A DNA stretch of 64,000 bases from contig NZ_MZNT01000003.1 in NCBI RefSeq assembly GCF_002042965.1, positions 248,001 to 312,000 on the forward strand. Reading direction: 5' to 3'. The notes beneath the pieces were generated by a model that was not told where the DNA came from, made no database searches, and saw only the letters and a list, made by a program, of their open reading frames with translations. Shown here piece after piece: positions 1-8,334 of the stretch; the first letter of the stretch is position 1, and the number at the start of each line of letters is the position of its first letter. The stretch is from Paenibacillus sp. 32352. GTDB taxonomy: Bacteria; Bacillota; Bacilli; Paenibacillales; NBRC-103111. The position numbers and the translations under genes are program-made.

Positions 1-2
1 TG

Positions 3-218
3 TTTACGAGCAAGCCGGGCAAGATTTGGTCGCGCAGCGATCTTTCTTATCATGTGCTTGGCTATCGTTTTCAGGGAGACAGCCGATCTATCGATACCCA
101 CGTCAAAAATTTGCGCAAAAAAATCGAGGAAGACACAAAGGAGCCCCGGTATATTCTTACCATGGTAGGCTCAGGCTATAAATTTGCCGCAGAATCGGAT
201 ACGAAGGAAACAACTTGA
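3..218 (+). CDS. response regulator, OmpR/PhoB type (C-terminal fragment)
   Basis: This is the last part of a two-component response regulator; the receiver domain lies before the window. The visible 71 residues are the winged-helix DNA-binding domain. Seen directly: RSDLSYHVLGY, then the recognition-helix segment SIDTHVKNLRKKIEED and the C-terminal wing RYILTMVGSGYKF, all typical of the OmpR/PhoB family. The stop codon (216-218) lies one base before the ATG of the histidine kinase, so the two form an operon and are presumably cognate partners. The regulon cannot be inferred from this fragment. Confidence 0.9.
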   Translation, partial: FTSKPGKIWSRSDLSYHVLGYRFQGDSRSIDTHVKNLRKKIEEDTKEPRYILTMVGSGYKFAAESDTKETT

Positions 219-219
219 G

Positions 220-1590
220 ATGATTAAAGTATTTCGCAAAATGGAAGTGATCTTGTTTTTAACGCTTCAAAGCTGCTTCATCTTGATTATATCGGTGGTT
301 GCTTACGGCTATAATTTTAATTGGCAGGATGTCTTCACGCACTATCAGGAGGATCAATTAAAAGTAAACGCTTTCAAATTAATAGACGATATGCGCAACG
401 ATAACTTGTCGGTGGGGCCATACACGGAGGAGCAGAAGTCTTGGCTGGACCGGAGGGCCACATTATACGGCATTCTCGTCCGTTACGGAGAGGATAAGCA
501 TACGGTCTGGTTTGATATGTTCTCGCGTGTACAAAACCAAAAGGACCTTATCATCCAGGAGTATCCGGTGGTAGCCAAGGGAGAGACCCGCGGCATTTTG
601 CAGGTAGGATATTTAAAGACATTGAATCAGATCGATCCGAATGTCATCGCCTATCAAAAAATGATGGAAACCCGTTCCGGAATCTTGTATGGTGTCATTA
701 TCCTGATCTCCGTTCTGGTCAGCTTTGTCGTTGCCCGTCTGCTGTCCGCGCATTTGCAAAGACTGCAGGAAACGGCGAATAAAATCCGTCTGGGCAACTG
801 GGAGGTACAGGCGGCCGTCAAAGGCCCGGAGGAGGTCCGGAGGCTTGCTTTAACGTTAAACGAGCTCTCCAGGGAGCTGAAGAAGCAGGAGGATTGGCGC
901 CATCATCTTATGGAGGATTTGACCCACGAGCTTCGAACGCCGCTGACATCCATGCTCTCCCAGCTGGAAGCGATGATTGACGGGATCTATGAAGTGGATC
1001 TGGAATGGCTGGAGCAAATCTATGACGAGCTGATCCGGCTTACCCGCCTGATGAATGATATGGAACGCTTATCCGAGGCGGAGGCCGCCCGGTTTACGAT
1101 AAATATTCGGCGAATTAATATCGTACAGCTGACCCAGAACGTCTACCGCAATTTTCAGCAGATGGCCAAGAGCAAAGGGGTCAAGCTGCAATTTGTCCCT
1201 ACCAATGCTCCTTGCTATGCCGAAATCGACCGCGATAAAATGATACAGGTCATTTCGAATATTGTATCCAATGCGATTAAGTATACGGACGAAGGCGGAA
1301 AGGTCACGCTTGGGGTTGATTGGACGATCGATTCTACTATTATCTATTGTGAGGATACGGGCATTGGAATCAGCGAGGCGGATTTGCCTTATGTATTTAA
1401 CCGGCTGTACAGGGTCGATAAGTCCAGATCCCGCTTTAGCGGAGGGGTCGGTCTTGGCTTAAGTATCGTTAAAGCGTTAGTAGAGGCTCACGAGGGTAAG
1501 ATTGAGGTGACAAGCACCTTGGGACAAGGCTCCAAATTTATGGTTACCATCCCGAATGTGTACAAGTCGCTGGAGCAGCAATTATCATAA
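220..1590 (+). CDS. sensor histidine kinase, two-TM HAMP type
   Basis: A 456-residue membrane sensor kinase that should autophosphorylate and pass phosphate to the preceding regulator. Order of parts: TM1 about residues 8-30, an extracytoplasmic sensor of about 120 residues, TM2 about 150-174, HAMP linker, HisKA with the H-box LTHELRTPLTS (His about 236), N-box IVSNAIKYTDEGGK, G1 EDTGIGIS, and G2 GGVGLGLSIVKALVEAHEG. ATG 220 was chosen because it follows the regulator stop with one base between; an upstream TTG at 184 lies inside the regulator. The sensor domain was not recognised, so the signal is unknown. The glpP ribosome-binding site begins 12 bases after the stop, so read-through into glpP is possible. 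Confidence 0.93.
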   Translation: MIKVFRKMEVILFLTLQSCFILIISVVAYGYNFNWQDVFTHYQEDQLKVNAFKLIDDMRNDNLSVGPYTEEQKSWLDRRATLYGILVRYGEDKHTVWFDMFSRVQNQKDLIIQEYPVVAKGETRGILQVGYLKTLNQIDPNVIAYQKMMETRSGILYGVIILISVLVSFVVARLLSAHLQRLQETANKIRLGNWEVQAAVKGPEEVRRLALTLNELSRELKKQEDWRHHLMEDLTHELRTPLTSMLSQLEAMIDGIYEVDLEWLEQIYDELIRLTRLMNDMERLSEAEAARFTINIRRINIVQLTQNVYRNFQQMAKSKGVKLQFVPTNAPCYAEIDRDKMIQVISNIVSNAIKYTDEGGKVTLGVDWTIDSTIIYCEDTGIGISEADLPYVFNRLYRVDKSRSRFSGGVGLGLSIVKALVEAHEGKIEVTSTLGQGSKFMVTIPNVYKSLEQQLS

Positions 1591-1618
1591 CAGCCTATGC
1601 TGGAAGGAGGCAGACGGA

Positions 1619-2182
1619 TTGAGCTTTTACGGTCAAAATGTACTTCCCGCCGTTCGGAAAATGCGGGATCTTGAGCTGCTGTTGAAGAGCCGGTTCCAAT
1701 ACCTGGTTCTGCTCGACATTCATATTTCCCAGCTGGCCAGTATTGTGCAGCTTGCAAGATCGCATCAAAAGAAGATGCTGATCCATGCCGATTTGATTCA
1801 GGGGTTGAAGAATGATGAGTACGCGGTGGAATTTTTATGCCAGTCGGTCAAGCCGGCCGGCATAATATCCACTAAAAGCGCTGCCATAGCGACAGCCAAA
1901 AAAAATAAAGTGCTGGCGATTCAGCGGCATTTTTTGCTGGATACGACGGCACTGGAGATGACCTATAAAATTACGGAGAAGGTTCAGCCGGATTACATTG
2001 AAGTGCTTCCGGGCATTATGCCTCATATTATTTCGGAGATGAAGGAGCAGCTGGGGATTCCGATCCTGGCAGGCGGACTGATCCGCACGGTGGAGGATGT
2101 GGAGATGGCCTTGAAGGCGGGGGCGGTCGCCGTGACGACCTCCCGCAAGGAAATATGGAAACAATATGAAGCCCAGGGATAA
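1619..2182 (+). CDS. glpP: glycerol-3-phosphate-responsive antiterminator GlpP
   Basis: RNA-binding antiterminator of 187 residues. In Bacillus subtilis, GlpP with glycerol-3-phosphate lets RNA polymerase pass a terminator in the glpD leader. Family landmarks seen: LIHADLIQGLKNDEYAVEFL, SVKPAGIISTK, and GGLIRTVEDVEMALKAGAVAVTTS, which suggests a small TIM-barrel-like fold. The TTG at 1619 is preferred because GGAAGGAGG lies about eight bases upstream. The gene is convergent with glpD: the two stop codons abut (TAA then TTA) with no intergenic base and no terminator. A matching terminator hairpin lies in the glpD leader at 3896-3960, which supports the assignment. Confidence 0.93.
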   Translation: MSFYGQNVLPAVRKMRDLELLLKSRFQYLVLLDIHISQLASIVQLARSHQKKMLIHADLIQGLKNDEYAVEFLCQSVKPAGIISTKSAAIATAKKNKVLAIQRHFLLDTTALEMTYKITEKVQPDYIEVLPGIMPHIISEMKEQLGIPILAGGLIRTVEDVEMALKAGAVAVTTSRKEIWKQYEAQG

Positions 2183-3856
2183 TTACTTGGGGTCTGCGGT
2201 AATAGGATTGACAGCATCTTCCCGTCGCTTCTCGAGGACTTGGCTGTGCTGCTCGATCTCTGCCTCGCTCCAGCCGAACAAGTCAGCCATATATGCGATA
2301 ACCGGCTGCTTCCATTGATGAACGGAGGCGATGTCGAAGTACATGGCGCCGGTCCGGCGGATGAAGAAATCGGATGGGGTAGACACCATCTCCGCTTCAA
2401 TTCCATAGATCAGCATGGCCAGCCACAGAGCAGGCATACCGTACTTGTCAGCTTCCTCCTGATGCTCCCGGTACAGCTCGAACAGGCGGTCTGCATTGGA
2501 CCCGTAGCGTGTAACCAGAAGGGTCGCTTCACGTTCATTCAGCCCGAATTTCACAGCCTGCTGTACTTTGGTTTTGATAAAGGAGGCATAGACTTGGGAT
2601 CCTCCTACATCCCCGCCCGATAGCTTGACCTTGTCTGTGGTGCAGCCGGGGAAAGGGGAATGTCCTTGCTGCTCCAGCTGGTTGGCAACCAGATTGACGA
2701 TCCGCTCGGCCATTTTGCGGTAACCGGTCAGCTTGCCGCCTGCGATAGTGATCAGCCCTGACGGAGCGATGAAGATCTCGTCCTTGCGCGAAAGCTCGGA
2801 CGGTGATTTGCCGTCCTCATGTATCAGCGGACGCAAGCCTGACCAGCTGGATTCTACATCCTTGGGCTCCAGCTTGAGGGTAGGGAACATGAAGTTGGCG
2901 GCCTTCAAGATGTAATCTCTGTCCTCAACAGTCATGCGCGGACGGGCAATGTCGCCGGTGTAGTTCGTATCGGTAGTCCCTATATAGGTTTTGCCGTCGC
3001 GCGGAATGGCGAACACCATACGTCCGTCCGGCGTATCGAAATAGATTGCTTGCTTCAGAGGGAACCTTTTGCCGTCAACAACGAGATGGACGCCTTTGGT
3101 TAGATGCAGCCGTTTGCCTTGCTTCGAGCCGTCGATTTCTCTGATCGTGTCTACCCACGGACCGGCTGCATTGACAATCTTTTTCGCTCGGATGTCGAAG
3201 GCTTGACCGGTCAATTGATCGACGGCGCGGACTCCGACTATTTGACCCTGATCGTAGATCAAATCCTCCGCTTTTGCGTAATTCAGCGCGTGAACCCCGC
3301 GGCGAACCGCTTCCTTCATCGTCTCGATGGTCAATCTGGCATCATCGGTCCGGTATTCTACGTAATAGCCCCCGCCTTTTAATTTATCCTTCCGCAGCAG
3401 CGGCTCCATGTTCAAGGTTTTGTCCTTATTCAGCATGATACGGCGCTCCTGCTTGCGTACACCCGCCAAATAATCGTATACAAGCAAACCGACAGAGGTT
3501 GCCAGCTTCCCATAGGTGCCGCCTTCAATAATCGGCAGCAGCATCCATTCCGGTGTCGTCACATGCGGCGCATTCTCGTATACAATCGCGCGTTCTTTTC
3601 CTACCTCGGCCACCAGCTTGAATTCGAGCTGCTTCAAGTAACGAAGCCCGCCGTGGATCAGCTTCGTGGAGCGGCTTGAGGTCCCGGCACCGAAATCCTG
3701 CATTTCGATAAGACCTGTCGACATGCCTCTGGTTTGGGCGTCCAGCGCGATTCCCGCCCCCGTAATGCCTCCGCCAATAACTAGCAAATCCAATGTCTGA
3801 TTAGAGAGCCGTTCTATATGATCAGCACGGTGCGCTCCGGAAAAATTCGTCGTCAT
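2183..3856 (-). CDS. glpD: aerobic glycerol-3-phosphate dehydrogenase (FAD)
   Basis: Membrane-associated flavoenzyme of 557 residues that oxidises sn-glycerol-3-phosphate to dihydroxyacetone phosphate and feeds electrons to the quinone pool. Seen: dinucleotide-binding motif LLVIGGGITGAGIALDA near the N-terminus, SRSTKLIHGGLRYL, TKGVHLVVDG, and the C-terminal DAO_C-type helical region ending VNPITADPK. The third of three in-frame ATGs (3856) was chosen because AAAAGGA lies nine bases upstream. The gene is transcribed from a promoter at 4017-4045 through the leader terminator 3896-3960, so expression should need GlpP plus glycerol-3-phosphate. It is divergent from glpK, which makes substrate for it. 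Confidence 0.96.
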   Translation of the reverse strand: MTTNFSGAHRADHIERLSNQTLDLLVIGGGITGAGIALDAQTRGMSTGLIEMQDFGAGTSSRSTKLIHGGLRYLKQLEFKLVAEVGKERAIVYENAPHVTTPEWMLLPIIEGGTYGKLATSVGLLVYDYLAGVRKQERRIMLNKDKTLNMEPLLRKDKLKGGGYYVEYRTDDARLTIETMKEAVRRGVHALNYAKAEDLIYDQGQIVGVRAVDQLTGQAFDIRAKKIVNAAGPWVDTIREIDGSKQGKRLHLTKGVHLVVDGKRFPLKQAIYFDTPDGRMVFAIPRDGKTYIGTTDTNYTGDIARPRMTVEDRDYILKAANFMFPTLKLEPKDVESSWSGLRPLIHEDGKSPSELSRKDEIFIAPSGLITIAGGKLTGYRKMAERIVNLVANQLEQQGHSPFPGCTTDKVKLSGGDVGGSQVYASFIKTKVQQAVKFGLNEREATLLVTRYGSNADRLFELYREHQEEADKYGMPALWLAMLIYGIEAEMVSTPSDFFIRRTGAMYFDIASVHQWKQPVIAYMADLFGWSEAEIEQHSQVLEKRREDAVNPITADPK

Positions 3857-3895
3857 CTGTATCATCCTTTTCGTCATGTTGGGTTGTGTAAACAA

Positions 3896-3960
3896 CAAAA
3901 AAGACCGCTAACACGTCCCTGCAGAAGCCCAATTAGCTTCGGCAAGGTATGTTGCGGTCT
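3896..3960 (-). promoter_or_regulatory. glpD leader terminator / GlpP antitermination target
   Basis: On the minus strand the leader contains AGACCGCAACA, an inner hairpin GAAGC...GCTTC, then TGTTAGCGGTCT followed at once by TTTTTTG. The outer arms pair and give an intrinsic terminator about 40 bases before the glpD start codon. B. subtilis glpD is known to carry such a leader terminator, relieved by GlpP with glycerol-3-phosphate. The glpP gene lies immediately 3' of glpD here, so the same control is inferred. Confidence 0.8.
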
Positions 3961-4016
3961 ACTCTTATTCTCTGACCAAATGTATTAACTTGTTCAATTG
4001 CTGCTTAATTAACCGT

Positions 4017-4045
4017 ATCATAACATGAGAATGACGATGAAGCAA
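4017..4045 (-). promoter_or_regulatory. predicted sigma-A promoter of glpD
   Basis: Minus-strand TTGCTT (4040-4045), a 17-base spacer, then TATGAT (4017-4022) with a TG one base upstream of the -10 element. It lies just upstream of the leader terminator. Confidence 0.65.
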
Positions 4046-4051
4046 TAGTTA

Positions 4052-4080
4052 TTGACAGAGAAAATGGGTTTGTGTTAGAT
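4052..4080 (+). promoter_or_regulatory. predicted sigma-A promoter of glpK
   Basis: TTGACA (4052-4057), a 17-base spacer, then TTAGAT (4075-4080), about 55 bases before the glpK start codon. Confidence 0.7.
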
Positions 4081-4085
4081 TTCAA

Positions 4086-4104
4086 CATGAAAACGGTTTA
4101 CATG
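4086..4104. promoter_or_regulatory. 19-bp operator-like palindrome at the glpK transcription start
   Basis: CATGAAAACGGTTTACATG is an inverted repeat of the form CATGWAAAC-N-GTTTWCATG. It begins six bases after the -10 element, where a bound repressor would block early transcription. It resembles a catabolite-responsive element (TGWAANCGNTNWCA) but is one base longer with an odd centre, so CcpA binding is uncertain and another repressor is possible. Confidence 0.45.
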
Positions 4105-4134
4105 TTTGTTCATGTACGACAAGGAGGAAGGCCG

Positions 4135-5625
4135 ATGAAGAAGTCCCGTTATGTCGTTGCTATAGATCAAGGAACTACGAGCTGCAGAGCCATCGTTTTT
4201 GACCGTCAAGGGACGATTGTGCATACGGCGCAAAAGGAATTCACGCAATATTTTCCCCAATCCGGGTGGGTTGAGCATGATGCGAACGAAATTTGGAATA
4301 CCCAGCTGGAGGTGCTGCGCCAGGCAGTGCAACCGATTGCCGTTGATGAAATCGCTGCCATAGGGATTACGAATCAAAGGGAAACTACCGTGGTATGGGA
4401 TAAAATAACGGGAGAACCGCTCCACCGGGCCATTGTTTGGCAGTGCCGCCGCACCAGCGGCTTGTGCGATGAGCTGAAGCAGCAGGGCTGGGAGGACAGG
4501 ATCAGGCAGAAGACGGGCCTTGTGCTGGATGCCTATTTCTCGGGCACGAAGCTGAAATGGGTTCTTGATAACCATCCGCAAATTAGAGAGAAAGCTGAAC
4601 GGGGAGAAGCCTTGTTCGGCACTATCGACTCTTGGCTCATCTGGAAGCTGACAGAGGGTGCCGTGCATGTGACCGATGTCTCGAATGCGTCAAGAACGAT
4701 GCTGCTGAATATTCATACCGTGCAATGGGATGAGGAGATTTTAAAGGAATTCAACATTCCGGCTGCGATGCTTCCGGAGGTTCGGGCATCGAGCGAAGTG
4801 TACGGGTATACGACGCTGCTTGCCGAGGACATCCGCGTTCCTATCGCAGGGGCAGCCGGGGATCAGCAGGCCGCTTTATTCGGGCAGGGCTGCTTTAAAG
4901 AGGGAATGGCCAAAAATACTTATGGCACAGGGTGCTTTGTTCTGAAGCAGACAGGGGCCAGACCGGTTATGTCCCGAAAGGGACTCATCACGACAATTGC
5001 CTGGAAGATGAATGGCGAGGTCTGCTACGCTCTGGAAGGCAGCGTATTTAATGCGGGAACGGTCATTCAATGGCTGCGCGACGGCTTGGGACTCATTCAG
5101 GATGCCGCGGAAACCGAAGCGTTGGCCTTGTCCGTCGAGAATACGGAGGGAGTCTACTTCGTGCCTGCCTTCACAGGGCTCGGGACACCGTATTGGGAGC
5201 CGGATGCCCGGGGGATGATCACTGGCTTGACCCGCGGTGCCGGCAAAGCCCATCTGGTAAGAGCGGCCCTCGAATCCATAGCCTATCAGAGCGCAGAGGT
5301 GCTGCAGGTCATGGAGGAGGAGTCGGGCATTCATTTGACCGAGCTGCGTGTTGACGGCGGTGCAGTCAAAAACAACTTCCTGATGCAGTTTCAGGCCGAT
5401 ATGCTGGGCGTTCCCGTCGCCCGCCCCAAGGTGATCGAAACGACGGCCCTGGGAGCAGCATGTCTGGCCGGGTTAGCCGTCGGCTTCTGGCAGGATACGG
5501 CGGAGCTCGTGCAGATGAACGGCTTTGATCGTACGTTTACCCCGCAACCTGCGGGTGACGAACTACGAGAGAACAGGCTGGAAGGCTGGAAGCAGGCAGT
5601 TTCGTATCAAATCAAGGCAAACTAG
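4135..5625 (+). CDS. glpK: glycerol kinase
   Basis: Cytosolic FGGY-family kinase of 496 residues, the usual length, that phosphorylates glycerol to glycerol-3-phosphate. Seen: N-terminal [40 protein letters not shown], the hinge region [23 protein letters not shown], and the C-terminal domain with [22 protein letters not shown] 4135 follows AAGGAGGA by six bases; the longer in-frame extension has no ribosome-binding site. Odd point: the loop before [11 protein letters not shown] reads [12 protein letters not shown]. Many Firmicute GlpKs have a YHF-type His-containing loop there that is phosphorylated by HPr, so PTS activation may be absent. No glpF facilitator is seen next to it. Confidence 0.96.
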   Translation: MKKSRYVVAIDQGTTSCRAIVFDRQGTIVHTAQKEFTQYFPQSGWVEHDANEIWNTQLEVLRQAVQPIAVDEIAAIGITNQRETTVVWDKITGEPLHRAIVWQCRRTSGLCDELKQQGWEDRIRQKTGLVLDAYFSGTKLKWVLDNHPQIREKAERGEALFGTIDSWLIWKLTEGAVHVTDVSNASRTMLLNIHTVQWDEEILKEFNIPAAMLPEVRASSEVYGYTTLLAEDIRVPIAGAAGDQQAALFGQGCFKEGMAKNTYGTGCFVLKQTGARPVMSRKGLITTIAWKMNGEVCYALEGSVFNAGTVIQWLRDGLGLIQDAAETEALALSVENTEGVYFVPAFTGLGTPYWEPDARGMITGLTRGAGKAHLVRAALESIAYQSAEVLQVMEEESGIHLTELRVDGGAVKNNFLMQFQADMLGVPVARPKVIETTALGAACLAGLAVGFWQDTAELVQMNGFDRTFTPQPAGDELRENRLEGWKQAVSYQIKAN

Positions 5626-5654
5626 CATTTGGGCTATAGCTCTTATTGTATACT

Positions 5655-6149
5655 TTATCCATCCATATCGAATTCAAAGGATACCGTTTGAAGGCCCGAC
5701 CCTTCGAGATAGACCTCTTTAGTAATCCGGTAGTGGCCTTTCTTCAGTTGATTTAGCGGAACATCTTGATCATGGCCCCCGCCGGGCTCCATCATGATTC
5801 CAATATCTACGAAGGCAATAGTCATAGGATAAGGTGCCCATTCGTTGTTCTTTTGGATGTCTATTTTGTAGCCGACACCAAAAGAAATGCGGGAGGAGCT
5901 TTCATTTTTTAAATGAAGGCTCATCGTCTCGCTGCTTCGAAATTGCGTTTTATCCGCGTACAGCTTGGCAGCAGGCGGGCTGCTGGGAACTACCGCTTTC
6001 GCAGTATTCGCTGGATCCGGAGATTCATGATGGTTCTTGCTTGCATAGGAGTTCATGCCGGTTTGGACTGTATGGACAATGCCCCATAGGATTCCGCATT
6101 CGGCCATGAGGAACAGTGCAACCATAGGGATAGCAACGGATTTTTTCAT
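5655..6149 (-). CDS. membrane-anchored Ig-like (BIG-type) domain protein
   Basis: A 164-residue protein of unknown function. The N-terminus MKKSVAIPMVALFLMAECGILWGIV forms a signal anchor, followed by a linker of about 40 residues rich in Pro, Ala and Ser. A beta-rich domain follows (about 65-164) with YADKTQFRSSETMSLHLKNES, FGVGYKIDIQKNNEWAPYP and LKKGHYRITKEVYLEG. This pattern resembles the bacterial Ig-like domain 14 found in Bacillales exported proteins. ATG 6149 follows AGGAGGTACTT. It lies in its own unit between glpK (convergent) and the terminator of the upstream PHP gene. Function cannot be assigned. Confidence 0.75.
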   Translation of the reverse strand: MKKSVAIPMVALFLMAECGILWGIVHTVQTGMNSYASKNHHESPDPANTAKAVVPSSPPAAKLYADKTQFRSSETMSLHLKNESSSRISFGVGYKIDIQKNNEWAPYPMTIAFVDIGIMMEPGGGHDQDVPLNQLKKGHYRITKEVYLEGSGLQTVSFEFDMDG

Positions 6150-6218
6150 AAGTACCTCCTTTTTCCTTATATGACGACAAATGGATTGCAATTGTTTCAG
6201 CGATTTGCTTAAGCAGCA

Positions 6219-6255
6219 CAAAAAAGCCCGATCTCCGACGAAGGAGACGGGTCTT
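6219..6255 (-). terminator. intrinsic terminator after the PHP phosphatase
   Basis: On the minus strand AAGACCCGTCTCC, loop TTCGTC, GGAGATCGGGCTT, then TTTTTG. It ends the LysR-PHP transcription unit. Confidence 0.8.
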
Positions 6256-6286
6256 TTGCTTAGGAGGGCCAATATGTACTTCAAAT

Positions 6287-7093
6287 TTATAGAGGGACGA
6301 TCTGGCGCTCTTTTTGCTTGTAGTATACCCAATCGGTAAAGCCGATTTCTTTGAGCCGCTTGCTCACCAATTCCCAATCGTCGCCGACACGTTCCGGCTT
6401 GTGTGCATCGGAACCGAAGGTAACCCTAACGCCATAATGGCAGGCGCGCTCAAGAACGGCATCGATAGGGTACCAGCCGCCGCAGTCCTTCGTCTTGCCG
6501 GAGGTGTTGATTTCGATAGCAATGTCCTGTTCTGCGATGATTTGCAATGTTTTATCCACGGCATCCGTAGGAATATCGGAGAAGGCAGGGTAGAAGCCGC
6601 GCATGGCATCGATATGGCCGAGAATCTGGAACATGCCGCTGCGCGCGGATTGCTGAATCAGGTCATAATAAAGCTCTTTTTGCTCGACTTTTTGACGGTC
6701 GGTCAAACCGTTCCAACGCTTTTTATTGAAGATGCTGACGCCGCCCGACAGATGGACGGAACCGATAATATAGTCGAAAGGATATTGCTCATACACTTTG
6801 CGGTACACGTCCGCATGCTCAGGGAAAAAGTCGGATTCGACGCCCAGCAGAACGTCGATTTTTCCGGCGTACTCCTGCTTCAGCTTCAGCACCTCGTCTA
6901 CATAACGGCTGAACTCGCTTTTAGCCATCGCAATGCCAGGCTGCTCCTGCTCCACGTCGCTTGCAAAGTAGGGCGAATGGTCCGATATGCCGATAACGGA
7001 CAGTCCGTGCCGTATGCCCGCCTCGATATAGTCGCGGATTGTGCCGAGGGCATGGCCGCAACGTTCATGATGCGTATGCAAATCAAATTTCAT
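6287..7093 (-). CDS. PHP-family histidinol-phosphatase
   Basis: A 268-residue PHP metallophosphoesterase, likely hydrolysing histidinol phosphate to histidinol. Seen: metal-binding DLHTHHERCGHA at the N-terminus, GISDHSPYF, LLGVESDFFPE, DYIIGSVHLSGG, ILGHIDAMR, AIEINTSG, and FGSDAHKPERVG near the C-terminus. These are the PHP motifs in order. The length matches HisJ/HisK-type enzymes. It lies six bases after the LysR gene on the same strand, so the two are probably co-transcribed. No other his genes are adjacent, although a HisG-like gene lies about 10 kb away. Another small phosphate ester as substrate is possible. Confidence 0.85.
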   Translation of the reverse strand: MKFDLHTHHERCGHALGTIRDYIEAGIRHGLSVIGISDHSPYFASDVEQEQPGIAMAKSEFSRYVDEVLKLKQEYAGKIDVLLGVESDFFPEHADVYRKVYEQYPFDYIIGSVHLSGGVSIFNKKRWNGLTDRQKVEQKELYYDLIQQSARSGMFQILGHIDAMRGFYPAFSDIPTDAVDKTLQIIAEQDIAIEINTSGKTKDCGGWYPIDAVLERACHYGVRVTFGSDAHKPERVGDDWELVSKRLKEIGFTDWVYYKQKERQIVPL

Positions 7094-7099
7094 ATCAAG

Positions 7100-8002
7100 T
7101 CACTCCGATCCTATAAATTGAATTTCCTGCATGCCTTTCAAATCCTCTAAAAATTGATGGAGCGCCGAGCTTAAGTAACGTCCGGATTTATAGACGACCC
7201 CGACGGGGTGGCTGCTTTCAAGCTCATTGACCTTTATCATCTTCAGCGTGCCGAGACGCAGCTCGGTGGCAATGGACAGCTTGGAAATAATCGCGGCGCC
7301 CAGATTCAGCTCCACCATTCGCTTGACTTCCTCACTGCTGGACAGTTCCATCACGATTTGAGGGGTAATGTTCAGATGTTTGAAAATTTGATCGACGAAT
7401 CGCCGCCCGGCCGTTTCCGGAGACAGCATTATGAGAGGAATATCCCTCAGCTTTTCCATCGGAATATGCTGGAAGCGGCTTAACGGATGCGCCGGTGAAA
7501 CCACCAGCTCGAACGTATCGTAATACAGCACGGAGCTTTCCAACGCCGGATGCTTTTCGAACAAATAGGTGATGCCGATATCGATGGATCCATTTTCTAC
7601 GCTGTGCATAATTTGCGAGGAGGTCATCGAGTGAATCGTTGTTTTGATCAGCGGAAACTGATTCTGAAAGTAAGACAGCACCCGCGGCAATATTTGTATC
7701 GCTATTGAGGTTGTCGTTCCCAAGTGAATATGACCTTGAGGCGTTGAATTCAGATCGGCTAAACGCTGCTTCAAATCTTCGACGGTCTGCAGAATGATTT
7801 CCGCATGCTCCAAAAATACCCGTCCGCTATCGGTGAGCGTCACGGGCTGATTACGGTCGATCAGTACGGTCTTAAATTCGTCTTCCAGACTTTTGATCTG
7901 TGCGGAGACAGCCGGCTGCGTCAAGTTCAATACTTCTCCTGCTTTGCGAAAGCTCATCGTTTTGGAAATGGTAAGCAGTGTTTCTAGTTGGTTTAAGTTC
8001 AA
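7100..8002 (-). CDS. LysR-family transcriptional regulator
   Basis: DNA-binding regulator of 300 residues. The N-terminal winged helix-turn-helix reads MNLNQLETLLTISKTMSFRK, AGEVLNLTQPAVSAQIKSLE. It is followed by a two-lobe effector-binding domain with GHIHLGTTTSIAIQILPRVL and FELVVSPAHPLS. TTG 8002 was chosen because AGGAGG lies about eight bases upstream and it gives the standard LysR N-terminus; a further upstream TTG would place the ribosome-binding site inside the gene. It sits upstream of and in the same unit as the PHP phosphatase. The ligand is unknown. Confidence 0.92.
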   Translation of the reverse strand: MNLNQLETLLTISKTMSFRKAGEVLNLTQPAVSAQIKSLEDEFKTVLIDRNQPVTLTDSGRVFLEHAEIILQTVEDLKQRLADLNSTPQGHIHLGTTTSIAIQILPRVLSYFQNQFPLIKTTIHSMTSSQIMHSVENGSIDIGITYLFEKHPALESSVLYYDTFELVVSPAHPLSRFQHIPMEKLRDIPLIMLSPETAGRRFVDQIFKHLNITPQIVMELSSSEEVKRMVELNLGAAIISKLSIATELRLGTLKMIKVNELESSHPVGVVYKSGRYLSSALHQFLEDLKGMQEIQFIGSE

Positions 8003-8118
8003 ATGCCGGAACCTCCTCTCCAAAAGGGGCTTATTGCTTCCCAGTTAGCTTCGTCAAAATAGATAAATTTTATCATCTTTACAAAAAATATAAAAACCGT
8101 TTCTTGAAAGCTATTTTC

Positions 8119-8147
8119 ATTATATGACACTTGCTCCGGCTGAGCAA
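8119..8147 (-). promoter_or_regulatory. predicted sigma-A promoter of the LysR-PHP unit
   Basis: Minus-strand TTGCTC (8142-8147), a 17-base spacer, then TATAAT (8119-8124). The stretch 8003-8334 otherwise holds AT-rich leader sequence and the palindromic element at 8241-8322; no gene is seen in it. Confidence 0.6.
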
Positions 8148-8240
8148 ACGAAAAGTACTTCGTTCCCAAATGATTTAGCGCATAAACTATAAGAGATACC
8201 TGGGACGGCGGCTTGGGAAAAGCGATTGTTTCCGGACTAA

Positions 8241-8322
8241 AAAAAGAGCTGAGGCTGTGACCCGCACCCAAAGTTAGACTTACCTAACCAATGGAGGTGA
8301 CGTTCACTGCTAAGCTCTTTTT
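8241..8322. repeat. palindromic element between lysR and HAD genes (possible IS-end remnant)
   Basis: Perfect 10-bp outer arms, AAAAAGAGCT (8241-8250) and AGCTCTTTTT (8313-8322), enclose weaker nested arms GTGACCCGCACC and GGTGACGTTCAC and an inner GTTAG...CTAAC. The whole can fold into one long hairpin ending in a T-run, so it could terminate the HAD transcript (minus strand). The inner TGACCCGCACCC motif recalls ends of IS3/IS150-type elements, but this resemblance is from memory and no transposase is present. Confidence 0.5.
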
Positions 8323-8334
8323 CTATGGCCTCCG

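Noticed and set aside
6287..7093. Histidine biosynthesis operon formed with the HisG-like gene
   Set aside because: The PHP phosphatase and the HisG-like gene are about 10 kb apart on opposite strands with unrelated neighbours.
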